The position numbers and the translations under genes were made by a program. Below, piece by piece: positions 21,004-34,504 of a DNA stretch of 64,000 nucleotides; position 1 is the first letter of the stretch; each line of letters begins with the position of its first letter. Source of the DNA: Homarus americanus. Lineage: Eukaryota; Arthropoda; Malacostraca; Decapoda; Nephropidae. The stretch lies in the NCBI RefSeq assembly GCF_018991925.1, contig NW_024732415.1, positions 2,114,838 through 2,178,837 on the forward strand. Direction: 5' to 3'. The notes below the pieces were generated by a model. The model ran no database searches, was not told the DNA's origin, and saw nothing but the letters and a program-made list of their open reading frames with translations.

Positions 21004-22848
21004 AGTGAGGAAAGAACAATGAATATTATGTAAGAGTGGGGGAAGGACATGCGGTGATGTGGAGGAGTGAGGAGAGGACTTGCACTGTTGTGTAGGAGTG
21101 AGGGAAGGACTTGCACTGTTGTGTAGGAGTGAAAGAAGGACTTGCAGGGTTGGTTAGGAGTTAAGGAAGGACATACAGAGTTGTGTAGGAGTGAGGGAAG
21201 GACTTGCAGGGTTGTGTAGGAGTGAGGGAAGGACTTGCAGGGTTGTGTAGGAGTGAGGGAAGGACTTGCAGGGTTGTGTAGGAGTGAGGGAAGGACTTGC
21301 AGGGTTGTGTAGGAGTGAGGGAAGTTTGCGGGGTTGTGTCGGAGTGATGGAAGGACTTGTAGTGTGGTGTATGAATGAGGGAACGACTTTTAGTGTGGTG
21401 TAATAGTGAGGGAAAGATTTGTAGTGTTGTGTATGAGTGAGGGAAGGACTTGTAGTGTGGTGTAGGAGTGAGGGAAGGACTTGTAAATGTGGTGTAGGAG
21501 TGAGGGAAGGACTTGTAAATGTGGTGTAGGAGTGAGAGAAGGACTTGTGGTGTGGTGTGGGATTGAGGGAAGGACTTGTAGTGTGGTGTAGGAGTGAGGG
21601 AAGGACTCGTAGTGTGGTGTAGGAGTGAGGGAAGGACTTGTAGTGTTTTGTAGGAGTGAGGAAGGACTTGTAATGGGTGTAGGAGTAAGGGAAGGACTTG
21701 TGTGTGGCGTAGGAGTAAGGGAAGGACTTGTAGTATGGTGTAGGGAGTGAGGGAAGACTTGTGGTATGGTGTAGGAGTGAGGGAAGGACATGTAGTGTGG
21801 TGTAGAGTAAGGGAAGGACTTAGTGTGGGTGTAGGAGTAAGGGAAGGACTTGAAGGGTGGTGTAGAGTGAAGACGTAGTATGGTGTAGGAGAGGGAAGGA
21901 CTGTGTGTAGGAGTGAGGGGGACTTGTAGTAGGTATGAGTAATGGAAGGACTTGTAGTGTTGTGTATTAGTGAGGAAGGACTAGTGTGTGTAGGAGTGAG
22001 GAAGGAGTTTTTAAATTTGGTGTAGGAGTAAGAGAAGGACTGTGTGTGGTGTATTAGTGAGGGGGACTTGTAGTGTGGTGTAGGAGTGAGGGAAGCACTT
22101 AGTGTGGTGAATCAGTGAGGAAGCACTTGTAGTGTGGTGAATCAGTGAGGAAGTACTTGTAGTGTTAAGTAGGATTGAGGGGAAGGACTGAGGGCAAGTG
22201 AGGGAAGGACTCTGCTCTGTTGTGTAGGGAGTGAGGGGAAGGACTGTACTGTTGTGTAGGAGCAAAGAAACTTGTAGGGTTGGTTAGAGTTGGCGAAGGA
22301 CACCCAGGGTTGTAGGAGTGAAGGAAGCGACTTGCAGGGTTGTGTGGGGAGGAGGGGCCATCGCAGGGTTGTGTGGGAGGGAGGAAGGATTTGCAGGGGT
22401 TGGGAGAGTGATGAAAAGACTTTTTAGTGTGGTGTAGGAGGAGAGATGGACTTGTAGTGTTGTGTATCAGTGAGGGAAGGACGAAAAGGGTGTAGACTGA
22501 GGAAGACTTAGAAATGGTGTTGGGGTGTGGAAGGGACTGTAATATTGTGTGCGAGTGAGGGAAGGATTTGTAGTGTTGTAGAGAGGAGAAGGACTATGTG
22601 GGCTGTAGAGTGAGGGAAGGACGTAGAATGGTAGGGAGTGAGGAAGGATTTGTAGTAATGTAGGGAGTGAGGGAAGACTTGCAGTGGTGTAGGAGTGAGG
22701 ACATCAGGTATTGTAGAGTGAGGATGGACTGTGAAGCATTGTGGAAGTGAGGAAGAACTTGGTAATATTGTGTGCAGGAGTGAGGGAAGCGACTTGTAGT
22801 GTTGTGTAGGGAGTGAGGGAAGGATTTGTAGTGTTGTAGAGTGAGGGA
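21004..22848. repeat. Minisatellite block 3
   Basis: CTTGCAGGGTTGTGTAGG and TAGTGTGGTGTAGG monomer types alternate in runs. Many monomers from about 21.8 kb on carry small deletions. Confidence 0.97.
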
Positions 22849-23180
22849 ATTAACGCCATTTAACGTTAGTTTAACGCCATTTAACGTTAGTTTAACTCCA
22901 TTTAACGTTAGTTTAACTCCATTTAACGTTAGTTTAACTCCATTTAACGTTAGTTTAACGCCATTTAACGTTAGTTTAACGCTATTTAACGTTAGTTTAA
23001 CGTCATTTAACGTTAGTTTAACGCCATTTACCGTTGTTTAACGCCATTTAACGTTAGTTTAACGTTATTTAACCTTAATTAAACGCCATTTAACGTTGGG
23101 TTTAACGCCATTTAACATTAGTTTAACGCCATTTAACGTTAGTTTAACGCCATTTAACATTAGTTTAACGTCATTTAACC
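22849..23180. repeat. 21-bp tandem array TTTAACGCCATTTAACGTTAG, about 16 copies
   Basis: A different AT-rich repeat sits in the middle of the G-rich minisatellite. Each unit contains two related halves, TTTAACGCCA and TTTAACGTTAG, the latter containing the palindromic AACGTT. A frame SLTPFNV repeated through it is a by-product. Confidence 0.97.
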
Positions 23181-26100
23181 TGACATCCAGGGTTGAGTAG
23201 GAGTGAGGGAAAAGATTTTCACTTGTGTAGGAGTGAGGGAAGGACTTACCCTGTTGAGTAGGAGTGAGGGAAGGACTTGCAGGTTTTGTAGGAGTGAGGG
23301 AAGGACTGCAGGGTTGTGTAGGAGTGAGGAAGGACTTGCATTGTTGTGTAGGAGTGAGGGAAGGACTTGGAATGTTGTGTGAGGAGTGAGGAAGGACTTG
23401 CACTGTTGTGTAGGGAGTGAGGGAAGGACTTGTGGTTGTGTAAGATGAGGGAAGGACTTGCAGGGTTGTGTAGGAGTGAGGGAAGGACTTGGTATTGTTG
23501 TAGGGAGAGGGAAGGACTTGCACTGTTGTGTAGGAGGAGGGAAGGACTTCAGGGCTGAGTAGGGAGTGAGGAAGGACGCAATGTTGTGTAGAGTGAGGGA
23601 AGGACTTAACTGTTGTGTAGAGTGAGGGAAGGACTGCAGGGTGGGGAGTGAGGGAAGGACTTGCAGGGTTTGTAGGAGTGAGGGAAGGACTTGCAAGTTG
23701 TGTGTAGGAGTGAGGGAAGGACTTGGCCTGTTGTGTAGGGAGTGAGGGAAGGACTTGCACTGTTGTGTAGGGAGTGAAAGAAGGACTTGCAGGGTTGGTT
23801 AGAGTTAAGGAAGGACATCCAGGGTTGTGTAGGAGTGAGGAAGGACTTGCAGGGTTGTAAGAGTGAGGGGGACTGCATTGTTGTGTAGGAGGAGGGAAGG
23901 ACTTGCCTTGTTGTGTAGGGAGTGAGGGAAGGACTTGCAGGGTTGAGAGAGGGGACTTGCAATGTTGTGTAGGAGTGAGGAAGGACTTGCATGGTTGTGT
24001 AGGAGTGAGGGAAGGACTTGCCCTGTTGTGTAGGGAGTGAGGGAAGGACTTGCACTGTTGTGTAGGAGTGAAAGAAGGACTTGCAGGGTTGGTTAGGAGT
24101 TAAGGAAGGACATCCAGGGTTGTGTAGGAGGAGGGAAGGACTTGCAGGGTTGTGTGGGGAGTGAGGAAGGATTTGCAGGGTTGTAGAGTGAAGGAAGGAC
24201 TTGGTGTGTGGTGTAGGAGGAGAGACGGACTTGTAGTGTTGTGTATCAGTGAGGGAAGGACTGTAGTGTTGTGTAGGACTGAGGGAAGGACTTGCAGTTT
24301 TGTGTTGGGGTGTGGAAAGGACTTGTAATATTGTGTAGGAGTGAGGGAGACTTAACCTGTTGTGTAGGAGTGAGGGAAGGACTTAACCTGTTGTGTAGGG
24401 AGTGAGGGAAGGACTTGGTGGTTGTGTAGGAGGAGGGAAGGACTTGCAGGGTTGAGTAGGGAGTGAGGAAGGACTTGCAATGTTGTGTAGGAGTGAGGGA
24501 AGGACTTAACCTGTTGTGTAGGAGAGTGAGGGAAGGACTTGCAGGGTTGTGTTAGGAGTGAGGGAAGGACTTGCAGGGTTGTGTAGGATGAAGGAAGGAC
24601 TTGCAGGTTGTGGGGAGTGAGGGAAGGATTTGCAGGGGTTGTGTAGAGTGATGGAAGGACTTTAGTGTGGTGTAGGAGTGAGAGACGACCTTGTAGTGTT
24701 GTGTATCAGTGAGGAAGGACTTGTAGTTTTGTGGTGACTGAGGAAGGACTTGTAGTTTTGTGTTGGGGTGTGGAAAGACTTGTAATATTGTGTATGAGTG
24801 AGGGAAGGATTTGTAGTATTGTAGAGGAGTGAGGGAAGGACTTGCAGTATTGTGTAGAGTGGGAGGGGGACTTGTAGTATTGTGTAGGAGAGGGAAGGAC
24901 TTGCAGTGTGGTGTAGGAGTAAGGGAAGGACTTGTAGTATTGTGTAGGAGTAGGAAGGACTTGTAGTATTGTAGGAGTGAGGGAAGGACTTGTAGTATTG
25001 TGTAGGAGTGAGGGAAGGACTTGTAGTATTGTGTAGGAGTGAGGGAAGGACTTGTAGTGTTGTGTAGGAGTGAGGGAAGGACTTAGTAGGTTCTAGGAGT
25101 GAGGGAAGGACTTGCACTGTTGTGTAGGAGTGAAAGAAGGACTTGCAGGTTGTTAGAGTTAAGGAAGGACATCCAGGGTTGTGTAGGAGTGAGGGAAGGA
25201 CTTCAGGTTGTGTGTGGGAGGAGGAAAGGATTTGCAGGGTTGTGTAGGAGTGATGGAAGGACTTTAGTGGTGTAGGAGTGAGAAACGGACTTATAGTGTT
25301 GTGTATCAGTGAGGGAAGGACTTGTAGTTTGTGTAGGACTGAGGGAAGGACTTGTAGTTTTGTGTTGGGGTGGAAAGGACTTGTAATATTGTGTATGAGT
25401 GAGGAAGGATTTGTAGTATTGTAGAGGAGTGAGGAAGGACTTGCAGTATTGTGTAGGAGTGAGAAGGGACTTAGAATTTTGTGTAGGGAGGAGGGAAGGA
25501 CTTGTAGTATTGTGTAGAGTGAGGGAAGGACTTGCAGGTGGTGTAGGGAGTGAGGGAAGGACTTGTAGTATTGTAGAGTGAGGGAAGGACTTGGCAGGGT
25601 TGTGTAGGAGTGAAGGAAGGACTTGCAGGGTTGTGTAGGAGTGAGGGAAGGACTGTGTTTGTAGGAGTGAGGAAGGACGCAGGGTTGTGTAGGAGTGAGG
25701 GAAGGACTTGCAGGGTTGTGTAGGAGTAGGAAGGACATCCAGGTTGAGTAGGGAGGAGGGAAGGACTTGCAGGTTGTGTAGGGACTGAGGGAAGGACTTG
25801 CCCTGTTGTGTAGGAGTGAGGGAAGGACTTGTAATGTTGTGTAGGAATGAGGGAAGGACTGCCCTGTTGTTCTAGGAGTGAAAGAAGGACTTGCAGGGTT
25901 GTTAGAGTAAGGAAGGACATCCAGGGTTGAGTAGGGAGTGAGGAAGGATCAGGGTTGTAGGACTGAGGGAAGGACTTCCCTGTTGTGTAGGAGTGAGGAA
26001 GGACTTGCAGGGTTGGTTAGAGTTAGGAAGGACATCCAGGGTTGATTAGGAGTGAGGGAAGGACTTGGTAGGTTGTGTGTAGGAGTGAGGGAAGGACTTG

Positions 26101-29100
26101 GTAGGTTGTGTAGGAGTTAGGAAGGACATCCAGGGTTGAGAGGGGAGTAGGGCTGGACTCAGGGTTGTGTAGGAGTGAAGGAAGGACTTGCAGGGTTGGT
26201 AGGAGTGAGGGAAGGACTTGCAGGGTTTTCAGGGAGTGAGGAAGGACTTGCAGGGTTGTGTAGGAGTGAGGGAAGGACTTGCAGGGTTGTGTAGGAGTGA
26301 GGGAAGGACTGTAATGTTGTGTAGGAGTGAGGAAGGACTGGTTTTGTTGTGTAGGGAGGAGGGAAGGACTTGGTAGGGTTGAGGAGGAGGGAAGGACTGC
26401 AGGGTTGTGTAGAGGAGGAAGGACTTGCAGGGTTGTGTAGGACTGAGGGAAGGACTTGCATGTTGTGTAGGAGTGAAGGAAGGACTTGCAGGGTTGTGTA
26501 AGAGTGAGGGAAGGACTGGGAATGTTGTTAGGAGTGAGGGAAGGACTTGCAGGGTTGAGTAGGAGTGAGGGAAGAACTTAAATGTTGTGTAGGAGGAGGG
26601 AAGGACTTGGAATGTTGTGTAGAGTGAGGGAAGGACTTGCAGGGTTGTGTAGGAGTGAGGGAAGGACTCAGGTTGTGTAGGAGTGAGGGAAGGACTTGTT
26701 TGTTGTGTAGGGAGTGAGGGAAGGACTTGCAGGGTTGAGTAGGAGGAGGGAAGGACTTGCAGGTTGTGTAGGAGTGAGGGAAGGACTTGCAGGGTTGTGT
26801 AGGGGTGAGGGAAGGACTTGCAGGGTTGAGAGAGGGAGGGAAGGACTGGCAATGTTGTGTAGGGAGTGAGGGAAGGACTTGGTGTGTTGTGTGAGGAGTG
26901 AGGGAAGGACTTGGTAATGTTGTGTAGGAGGAGGGGGACCTGGTTTGTGTAGGAGTGAGGGAAGGACTTGCAGGGTTGTGAGGAGTGAGGGAAGAACTTG
27001 CAACGTTGTAGAGTGAGGAAGGACTTGCAATGTTGTGTAGGAGTGAGGGAAGGACTTGCAGGGTGTGGTGGAGGAGGGAGGACTTGCAATGTTGTGTAGA
27101 GTGAGGGAAGGACTCATGTTGTGTAGGGGTGGAGGAAGGACTTGCACTGTTGTGTAGGAGTGAAAGAGGCACTTGCAGGGTTGGTTAGGAGTTAAGGAAG
27201 GACATCCAGGGTTGAGTAGAGTGAGGGAAGGACTTGCACGGTTGTGTAGGAGTGAGGGAAGGACTTACCCTGTTGTGTAGGGAGTGAGGGAAGGACTTGC
27301 AGGGTTGTGTGGAGTGAGAAGGACTTGACTGTTGTGTAGGAAGGAAAGAAGGACTTGGAGGGTTGGTTAGAGTGAAGGAAGGACATCCAGGGTTTGTGAG
27401 GAGTGAGGGAAGGACTTGCAGGGTTGTGTGGGAGTGAGGGAAGACTTGCAGGGTTGTGTAGGAGTGATGGAAGGACTTTAGTGGTGTAGAGTGAGAGACG
27501 ACTTGTAGTGTAGATAAGTGAGGGAAGGACTGTATTTTGTAGACTGAGGGAAGGACTTGCAGTTTTGTGTTGGGGAGGGAAAGGACTGTAATATTGTGTA
27601 GGAGTGAGGGAAGGATTTAGTATTGTAGAGGAGGAGGGAAGGACTTGCAGTATTGTGTAGGAGTGAGGGAAGGACTTAGGTATTGTGTAGGAGTGAGGGA
27701 AGGACTTGCAGTGGTGTAGGAGTAAGGAAGGACTTGTAGTATTGTGTAGGAGTGAGGAAGGACTTAGGTATTGTAGGGAGTGAGGGAAGGACTTGTAGCA
27801 TTGTAGGGAGTGAGGGAAGGACTTGTAGTATTGTGTAGGAGTGAGGAAGGACTTGTAAGGTGTAGAGTGAGGGAAGGACTTGTAGGTTGTGTAGGAGTGA
27901 GGGAAGGACTTGCCTTGTTGTGTAGGAGTGAGGGAAGGACTTGCACTGTTGTGTAGGAGGAAAGAAGGACTTGCAGGGTTGGTTAGGAGTTAAGGAAGGA
28001 CATCCAGGGTTGTGTAGGAGTGAGGAAGGACTTGCAGGGTTGTGTGGGAGTGAGGGAAGGACTTGCAGGGTTGTGTAGGAGTGATGGAAGGACTTTAGTG
28101 TGGTGTAGGAGGAGAGACGACTTGTAGTGTTGTGTATCAGTGAGGGAAGGACTTGTAGTTTTGTGTAGGACTGAGGGAAGGACTTTGTGTTTTGTGTTGG
28201 GGTGCGGAAAGGACTTGTAATATTGTGTATGAGTGAGGAAGGATTTAGTATTGTAGAGGAGGAGGGAAGGACTTGGTATTGTGTAGGAGTGAGGGAAGGA
28301 CTTGAAGTTTTGTGTAGGAGTGAGGGAAGGACTTGTAGTATTGTGTAGGAGTGAGGGAAGGACTTGCAGTGTTGTGTGTAGGAGTGAGGGAAGGACTTAG
28401 CATTGGTAGGAGTGAGGGAAGGACTTGTAGTATTGTGTAGGAGTGAGGGAAGGACTTGTAGTATTGTGTAGAGTGAGGAAGGACTTGTAGTGTTGTGTAG
28501 GAGTGAGGGAAGGACTTGTAGTGTTGTAGGGAGGAGGGAAGGACTTGCTCTGGTTGTGTAGGAGTGAGGGAAGGACTTGCAGGGTTGGTTAGGAGTTAAG
28601 GATACAGGGTTGTGTAGGAGTGAGGAGCTTGCAGGGTTGTGTAGGAGTGAGGAAGGACTTGCAGGGTTGTGTAGGAGTGAGGAAGGACTGCAGGTGTAGG
28701 AGTGAAGAAGGACATATGGGTTGTGTGGAGTGAGGACTTGCAGGGTTGTTAAGGTGAGGAAGGACTTGCAGGGTTGTGTGGAGTGAGAAATTACAGGGTT
28801 GTGTAGGAGTGAGGAAGGACTTAGGGATGTATGGAGTGAGGGAAGGACTTGCAGTGTTGTGTAGGAGTGAGGAAGGACTTGGCAGTGTGGTGTATAGTGA
28901 GGAAAGGACTTGTGGTGTGGTGTAGGAGTGAGGGAAGGACTTGTAGTGTTGGTAGAAGTGAGGAAGGACTTGTAGTGTTGTGTAGAAGTGAGAGAAGGAC
29001 TTTCAGTGTTGTGTAGGAGTGAGGGAAGGACTTGTAGTATTGTGTGTAGGGTGAGGGAAGGATTTGCGATGTTGTATGGGAAGGGGAAGGACTTATGGTG

Positions 29101-29380
29101 TGGTGTGGAGTGGGGAGGACTTGTAGTGTTGTGTAGGAGTGAGGGAAGGACTTGTAGTGTTGTGGATGTGTGAGGAAGGACTTTTAGTGTTGTGTAGGAG
29201 TGAGGAAAGACTTGTAGTTGTGTAGGAGTGAGAGGATATGCGGTGTTGTTTAGGGTGAGGGAAGGACATGCAGTGTTGTGTAGGAGTGAGGAAGAATATG
29301 CGGTGTTGTTTAGGAGTGAGGAAGGACTTTTAGTGTTTGTGTAGGAGTGAGGAAGGACTCACTTGTGATGTGTAGGAGTG
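23181..29380. repeat. Minisatellite block 4 with higher-order repeats
   Basis: Around 200 monomers. A diagnostic run (a short ACTTTAGTG monomer, then GTGTATCAGTGAG, TTTTGTGTTGGGGTG, AATATTGTGTATGAG and GTATTGTAGAGG variants) recurs near 24180, 24655, 25255, 27470 and 28085, and also near 22420 in the previous block, giving a higher-order unit of about 600 bp. A second marker, GGTTGGTTAGGAGTTAAGG, marks other block starts. Confidence 0.95.
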
Positions 29381-30050
29381 TGAAAGTCACGTTGTCTTAG
29401 GAAGTAGGGAAGGACTCACTGAGGAGGTGTAGGGTGAGGAAGGACTCATGTGAGGTGTAGGAGTGAGTGAAGGACTCACTGAGGTGTAGGAGTGAGGACT
29501 CACTGAGGTGTAGGAGTGTGGGAAGGACTCCCTGTGAGGTGTAGGGGGTGAGGGAAGACTCACTGTGACGTGTAGGAGTGAGGGAAAGGACGCACTGAGG
29601 TGTAGGAGTGAGGGAAAGGACTCACTGTGAGGTGTAGGAGTGAGAAAGGACTGCAGGTGTGGGAAGGACTCACTGAGGTGTAGGAGTGAGGACCTGTGAT
29701 GTGGAGGAGTGTGAGAGTCACGTTGATGGGAAGTAGGGGAAGGACTCACTGAGGTGTAGGGGTGAGGAAGGACTACTGTGAGGTGTAGGGTGAGTGGAAG
29801 GACTCACTGAGTGTAGGAGTGAGGAAGGACTCCCACGAGGTGTAGGGGTGAGGAAGGACTCACTGTGACGTGTAGGAGTGAGGAAGGACGCAGTGAGGTG
29901 TAGGAGTGAGGGAAGGACTACTGTGAGGTGTGGAGGTGAGGAAGGACTCGCTAGGTGTAGGAGTGAGGAAGGACTGCACTGAGGTGTAGGAGTGAGGAGA
30001 CTCCCTGTGAGGTGTAGGGGGTGAGGAAGGACTGACTGTGTGGTGTAAAG
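29381..30050. repeat. Minisatellite terminal variant, about 27-bp unit
   Basis: The monomer changes to AAGGACTCACTGAGGTGTAG followed by GAGTGAGG. It is a shorter, diverged edge of the same family. Confidence 0.93.
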
Positions 30051-31015
30051 TAAGGGCTTTGTCTCCCAACAGGCAGACTGTTGATGATGTCATTACTTTG
30101 TGGTTTGTTCACCATTGACGTGGAGCTACTAGTGGTGACGCTCACTGCATCCATCAATGGAATACCTATGTTACTTCAGCTCACTCAAAAGCAAAATGCA
30201 AGAACTTGTGACATAATGTTACAACAAGAGTTGTAATTATTTAATAAGAACTGAAATTTCAGTAGAATTGCTTAAACAGCATCACTTGTAATTGCCAGCA
30301 AGAGTAAAATAGTTCGTTATAGGTGGAATAAAATTGAAGTCAAGATAAGTTAAGCATTGTTGGTTGATATTTTGTGCTGTAGTTTAATTTTCATTTGTGT
30401 AATACAATGTTTTATGCTGGCACAGCAAAATAAGCGATGCCAGTTTAAGGGTACAATTATCAGTTAGTTGTTTATTACGTGTTCTCAACATTTGTAACAA
30501 TGAATTTTTCTCTGGAAGCTTTGCAATTGTATTTTGTTTTGTTTTTAAATGTTGCATATTAATAAAATTAATTACAAGGCAGTGTAGCTTCAAGGGATAA
30601 GTGATGTTTGTGGCAATTTGGGGATGTGGAGAGGCTGAGTGATTCTCCTAAGATCTACATGATGCTTCTAGGGGTTATAAGTAGCTAGTTGTGGACAGCT
30701 AGTAAGGGATATTGATGACTAAAGGCTGTCTGCAGCACTGTAGGGACAGTGATGCAGGGCTGGGTGCCGAGGCTGGCAGCCCCTATAGGAAATAGGCGGC
30801 GAAACACGTCGACCAGGTACACTGAAGCCCTTTACGCGCCAGTCAGGTTGGAGTCGCCTTTAGCAGGACCCCTGTATTACCTGGGAGTTGTGAGTACCAG
30901 GGCAGCAACTAGCAGTAACCTAGTATCCCGAAATCATAACAAATATTTGTATAGTAACAATGTGTCGTATAAATGAAAAAATACTTATTTGTTTATAATA
31001 ATCCTAATAAAACGT
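30051..31015. other. Intergenic, no gene
   Basis: Single-copy-looking sequence. Frames at 30384-30593 and 30749-30976 have no recognisable content. Confidence 0.5.
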
Positions 31016-31059
31016 TGAAAACAAAGGGTTCCAAGGCAAAATGAAAAGAGCCAATTTTT

Positions 31060-31786
31060 ATACTTAACCGAAAGTAGAAAATCTACGTCACAAAGTAGAT
31101 ACTTACGATCTTTTGAGAATACGAATTTACGATCGTTTTAATTGTCGTAGGTTCGAACTTAAGAGAAAATGACTTTATTAACTTTCTTATTCTCAAAAGT
31201 TCGCAATTATCGACTTTTTGGGGAAGTAGTTATCGACGTTTGGGGAAATATTACCTAATTTTTCTGAAGTAGATTATCATAGAAACGGGAAATTTGTATC
31301 ACAGAAAATGGGAAATATTTCTACTTTCTGGGAAAGTTGGTTATCTACTTATCATAGAAACAGGAAATTTGTATCATAGAAAATGGAAATATCTACTTTC
31401 CGGGAAAGTTGGTTATCTACTTTTCGGGAAAGTAGATTATCGACGTTTCGTTAGGTAAATTATCCCTTTTGGGGAAATATTAACATATTTTCTGGAGTAG
31501 ATTATCATAGAAACGGGAATTTGTATCACAGAAAATGGGAAATATTTCTACTTTCTGGGAAAGTTGGTTATCTACTTATCATAGAAAACGGGAAATTTGT
31601 ATCATAGAAAATGGGAAATATCTACTTTCCGGGAAAGTTGGTTATCTACTTTCTGAAAAGTAGATTATCTACTTTAGAAAGTAGATTATCGACTTTTTTG
31701 TGGAAGTAGATTATCGACTTTTTGGAAATATTAATATATTTTCCAGAGTAGATTATCATAGAAAACGGGAAATTTGTATCACAGAA
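31060..31786. repeat. Satellite, about 230-250 bp unit, running into the gap
   Basis: GTAGATTATCATAGAAACGGG recurs at about 31267, 31497 and 31747. Each unit is itself built of shorter related phrases (GGGAAAGTTGGTTATCTACTT, GTAGATTATCGAC). The array continues to the first N. Confidence 0.88.
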
Positions 31787-31886
31787 NNNNNNNNNNNNNN
31801 NNNNNNNNNNNNNNNNNNNNNNNNNNNNNNNNNNNNNNNNNNNNNNNNNNNNNNNNNNNNNNNNNNNNNNNNNNNNNNNNNNNNNN
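31787..31886. other. Assembly gap, 100 N
   Basis: Exactly 100 N, a conventional gap of unknown size, placed between a satellite and an AT array. Confidence 1.
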
Positions 31887-31923
31887 AATTTGGTCTTAAA
31901 ACTAAATGCTATACCTGGTATAT

Positions 31924-32035
<112 letters not shown>

Positions 32036-32327
32036 GGCAACCTCCGATCTGACGGTGCGGACCATGGACATTACGACCATGAAATTCACCCCGAAACACC
32101 CTACATAAAGCATAAAAACATAAGATAGAAATAAATAAATTAGAAAAAGTAATACAGTTAAATACTATTTAATTTACCTTTAATGCTACCATAATTCTGC
32201 TTCCAATGTAGTGATGATTCGTAACTAAAATTACATTGAGTTACATCAGGATGTTGGCTATTGGGCAAACTAAAATCGTTCGGACCACAGGAGTTTCGGA
32301 CCACAGAATGCGGACTAGAGAACTAAC

Positions 32328-32550
<223 letters not shown>

Positions 32551-32554
32551 TTAT

Positions 32555-33294
32555 GACCTCCGCAATCTAACTCAACTGGTTCCAGAAGGTCGCTTAACCG
32601 AAAAGTTCATTAAGTGAAACCATTGTTTCAATGGGTTGTTGGGAATTGGTTCCAGCTCACCGAAAATTTCCTAAATTCAACAAAAATGGTAGAAAAGTTC
32701 ACTTACTTTGAGGTGTGTAAAGGAAGGCTCGGATGATGATGATGGGATTTAGAATGGGGGTGGAGGAGAAGGGAAGAGAAGGCATTGGGTGGAAGAGAAG
32801 TCACCCCATGGCGCCATTTCACCCATAAAATTTTAGCTCTCTTGGTGTAATTCAAGATTATTTTCTTTAAATCAACACTGCACTGCATTATATATTGTCA
32901 ATATGTAAAATATATTTCAAAATGACCAATAATTTGCTTGGAAACACATAAAAAGCTTAGTTGAAGAGAGTCTCAAGCAAGATGTTACCCAGTGAAACTG
33001 AGAGAGACAGTAACTCCTGTTTGTTGTGTTAAGAGGCTGGATGCCGCGATTAAACTAGTCACTTTACCTTCAATTATGTTCAATAATTGTTAAAATGACT
33101 AAAATTGAATATTAAACTTTAAAATTATTGAAATAGTATAAACTTCTTGATATTTACTAAAAATAGGGAATTTAAGCCCTAGATCCCATTAATGTATTGG
33201 CGGACTGATACTAAAGCTGGTTGCCTGGTCAGTGCGAAAAACATGTTGAGGTCGGTTACGTAAGAACTTCGTTAATCGAATTTTTTCGTTAACG

Positions 33295-33297
<3 letters not shown>
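32555..33297. mobile_element. Possible foldback element between two AT arrays
   Basis: The left end contains CGCTTAACCGAAAAGTTCATT and the right end the imperfect reverse complement AACTTCGTTAATCGAA with TTCGTTAACGG. Both sides abut AT arrays, so no target duplication can be read. No coding content. Confidence 0.35.
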
Positions 33298-33343
<46 letters not shown>

Positions 33344-33365
33344 AGTATATATATATTTATATATA
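33297..33365. repeat. (AT)n microsatellite
   Basis: About 65 bases of nearly perfect AT alternation. Confidence 0.95.
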
Positions 33366-34504
33366 CATGCTGATTAATGAAGTTGAAGGGTAACGGCCAA
33401 TCATCACAAGAGTCTGAGAGTGAGCCGGTCTGTGAAAAAACCCGCTGCTGATTGGCTGGTGTAAGCGGACGGCAAGTGATCAACCAGCAGTTAGAGAGTA
33501 TCCACTACAATGTATCAATTGGATTATTGTTATTTAAAATAATTGTTTGACAACTTCCTGGGTGTTTTATTGTTCATTACACTATTACTATGGCAATGCT
33601 TATGTAATTAAATTACAATGCATCCATTATTCATTGGGAAATAAATGCAACCCTGTTGTAAATGGACACCAATAGTAGAGGCCCCCAGCCCATCCCCCTA
33701 TTACCCCTGGAGTAAATGACAGTTGCTTAGGTTTCAACAGGAGGGAGACATGGAGGAATAATGCATAACTGATGCATGTGTGCAACTTTTTGGGGGGGTT
33801 GTGTTATCAGTGGCTAATGAACTAGTAAATTTTGGACAGTAAATACATTACAGTATGCACAATTCATTCAGACCTGTTGCACAAGCTGGGAATATCACCC
33901 TCAGGTGAGCTAACACATTCTACTCATACTTTGTGTTTTATCGTACGAACTTATATCATTGCTTAATATATCCTGCATTATAACTGCACAGGTAACTGCT
34001 TAACCCCACTACACTCTGACCCTCCTCAACCACCGCCCACTTACACACCGGCTCCAGACCTCCCTCTCTTCCTCGCTCATGAAATGCTTCATATTCAAGA
34101 GTCGAGACTCCTGGGGTTCACACCACAGAGGGTGCATTGACAATGCTTATGACCAGTTGGAAGTGGAAAGAGGCTGTACCTGTATGAATTGAGCCTCCAG
34201 CCAGTCATTTAGGATGAGCCAAGTATCCACTAGTGCATGGAGGTCATTTGAAAGACATCGACTGTGTGACCAAGAACTTAATCTATAATTGTATCTTAAG
34301 CTCTGCTCATAGTATTATTACATTTGGTAATGTTTCTTGTATAATCTAAAAATGTAATTGGAGTTATTGATCTGTTTTAGATGAAGTGTATAGTACAGCT
34401 GCACTGGGCTTAAATAAGGTAACACACTAATAGTCTTTGTATTTATACTAAAGGATTATAACACCTCATTCCATTGATTTCTATGGGGATAGGACCCTCC
34501 ACTA
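33366..34504. other. Intergenic, no gene
   Basis: No recognisable gene or repeat. Confidence 0.5.

Noticed and set aside
17582..29749. Many minus-strand frames of 60-358 codons rich in Ser, Pro, Leu, Thr and His
   Set aside because: They are translations of the 31-bp minisatellite, which has no antisense stops in any frame. No start context, splice logic or unique sequence supports them.
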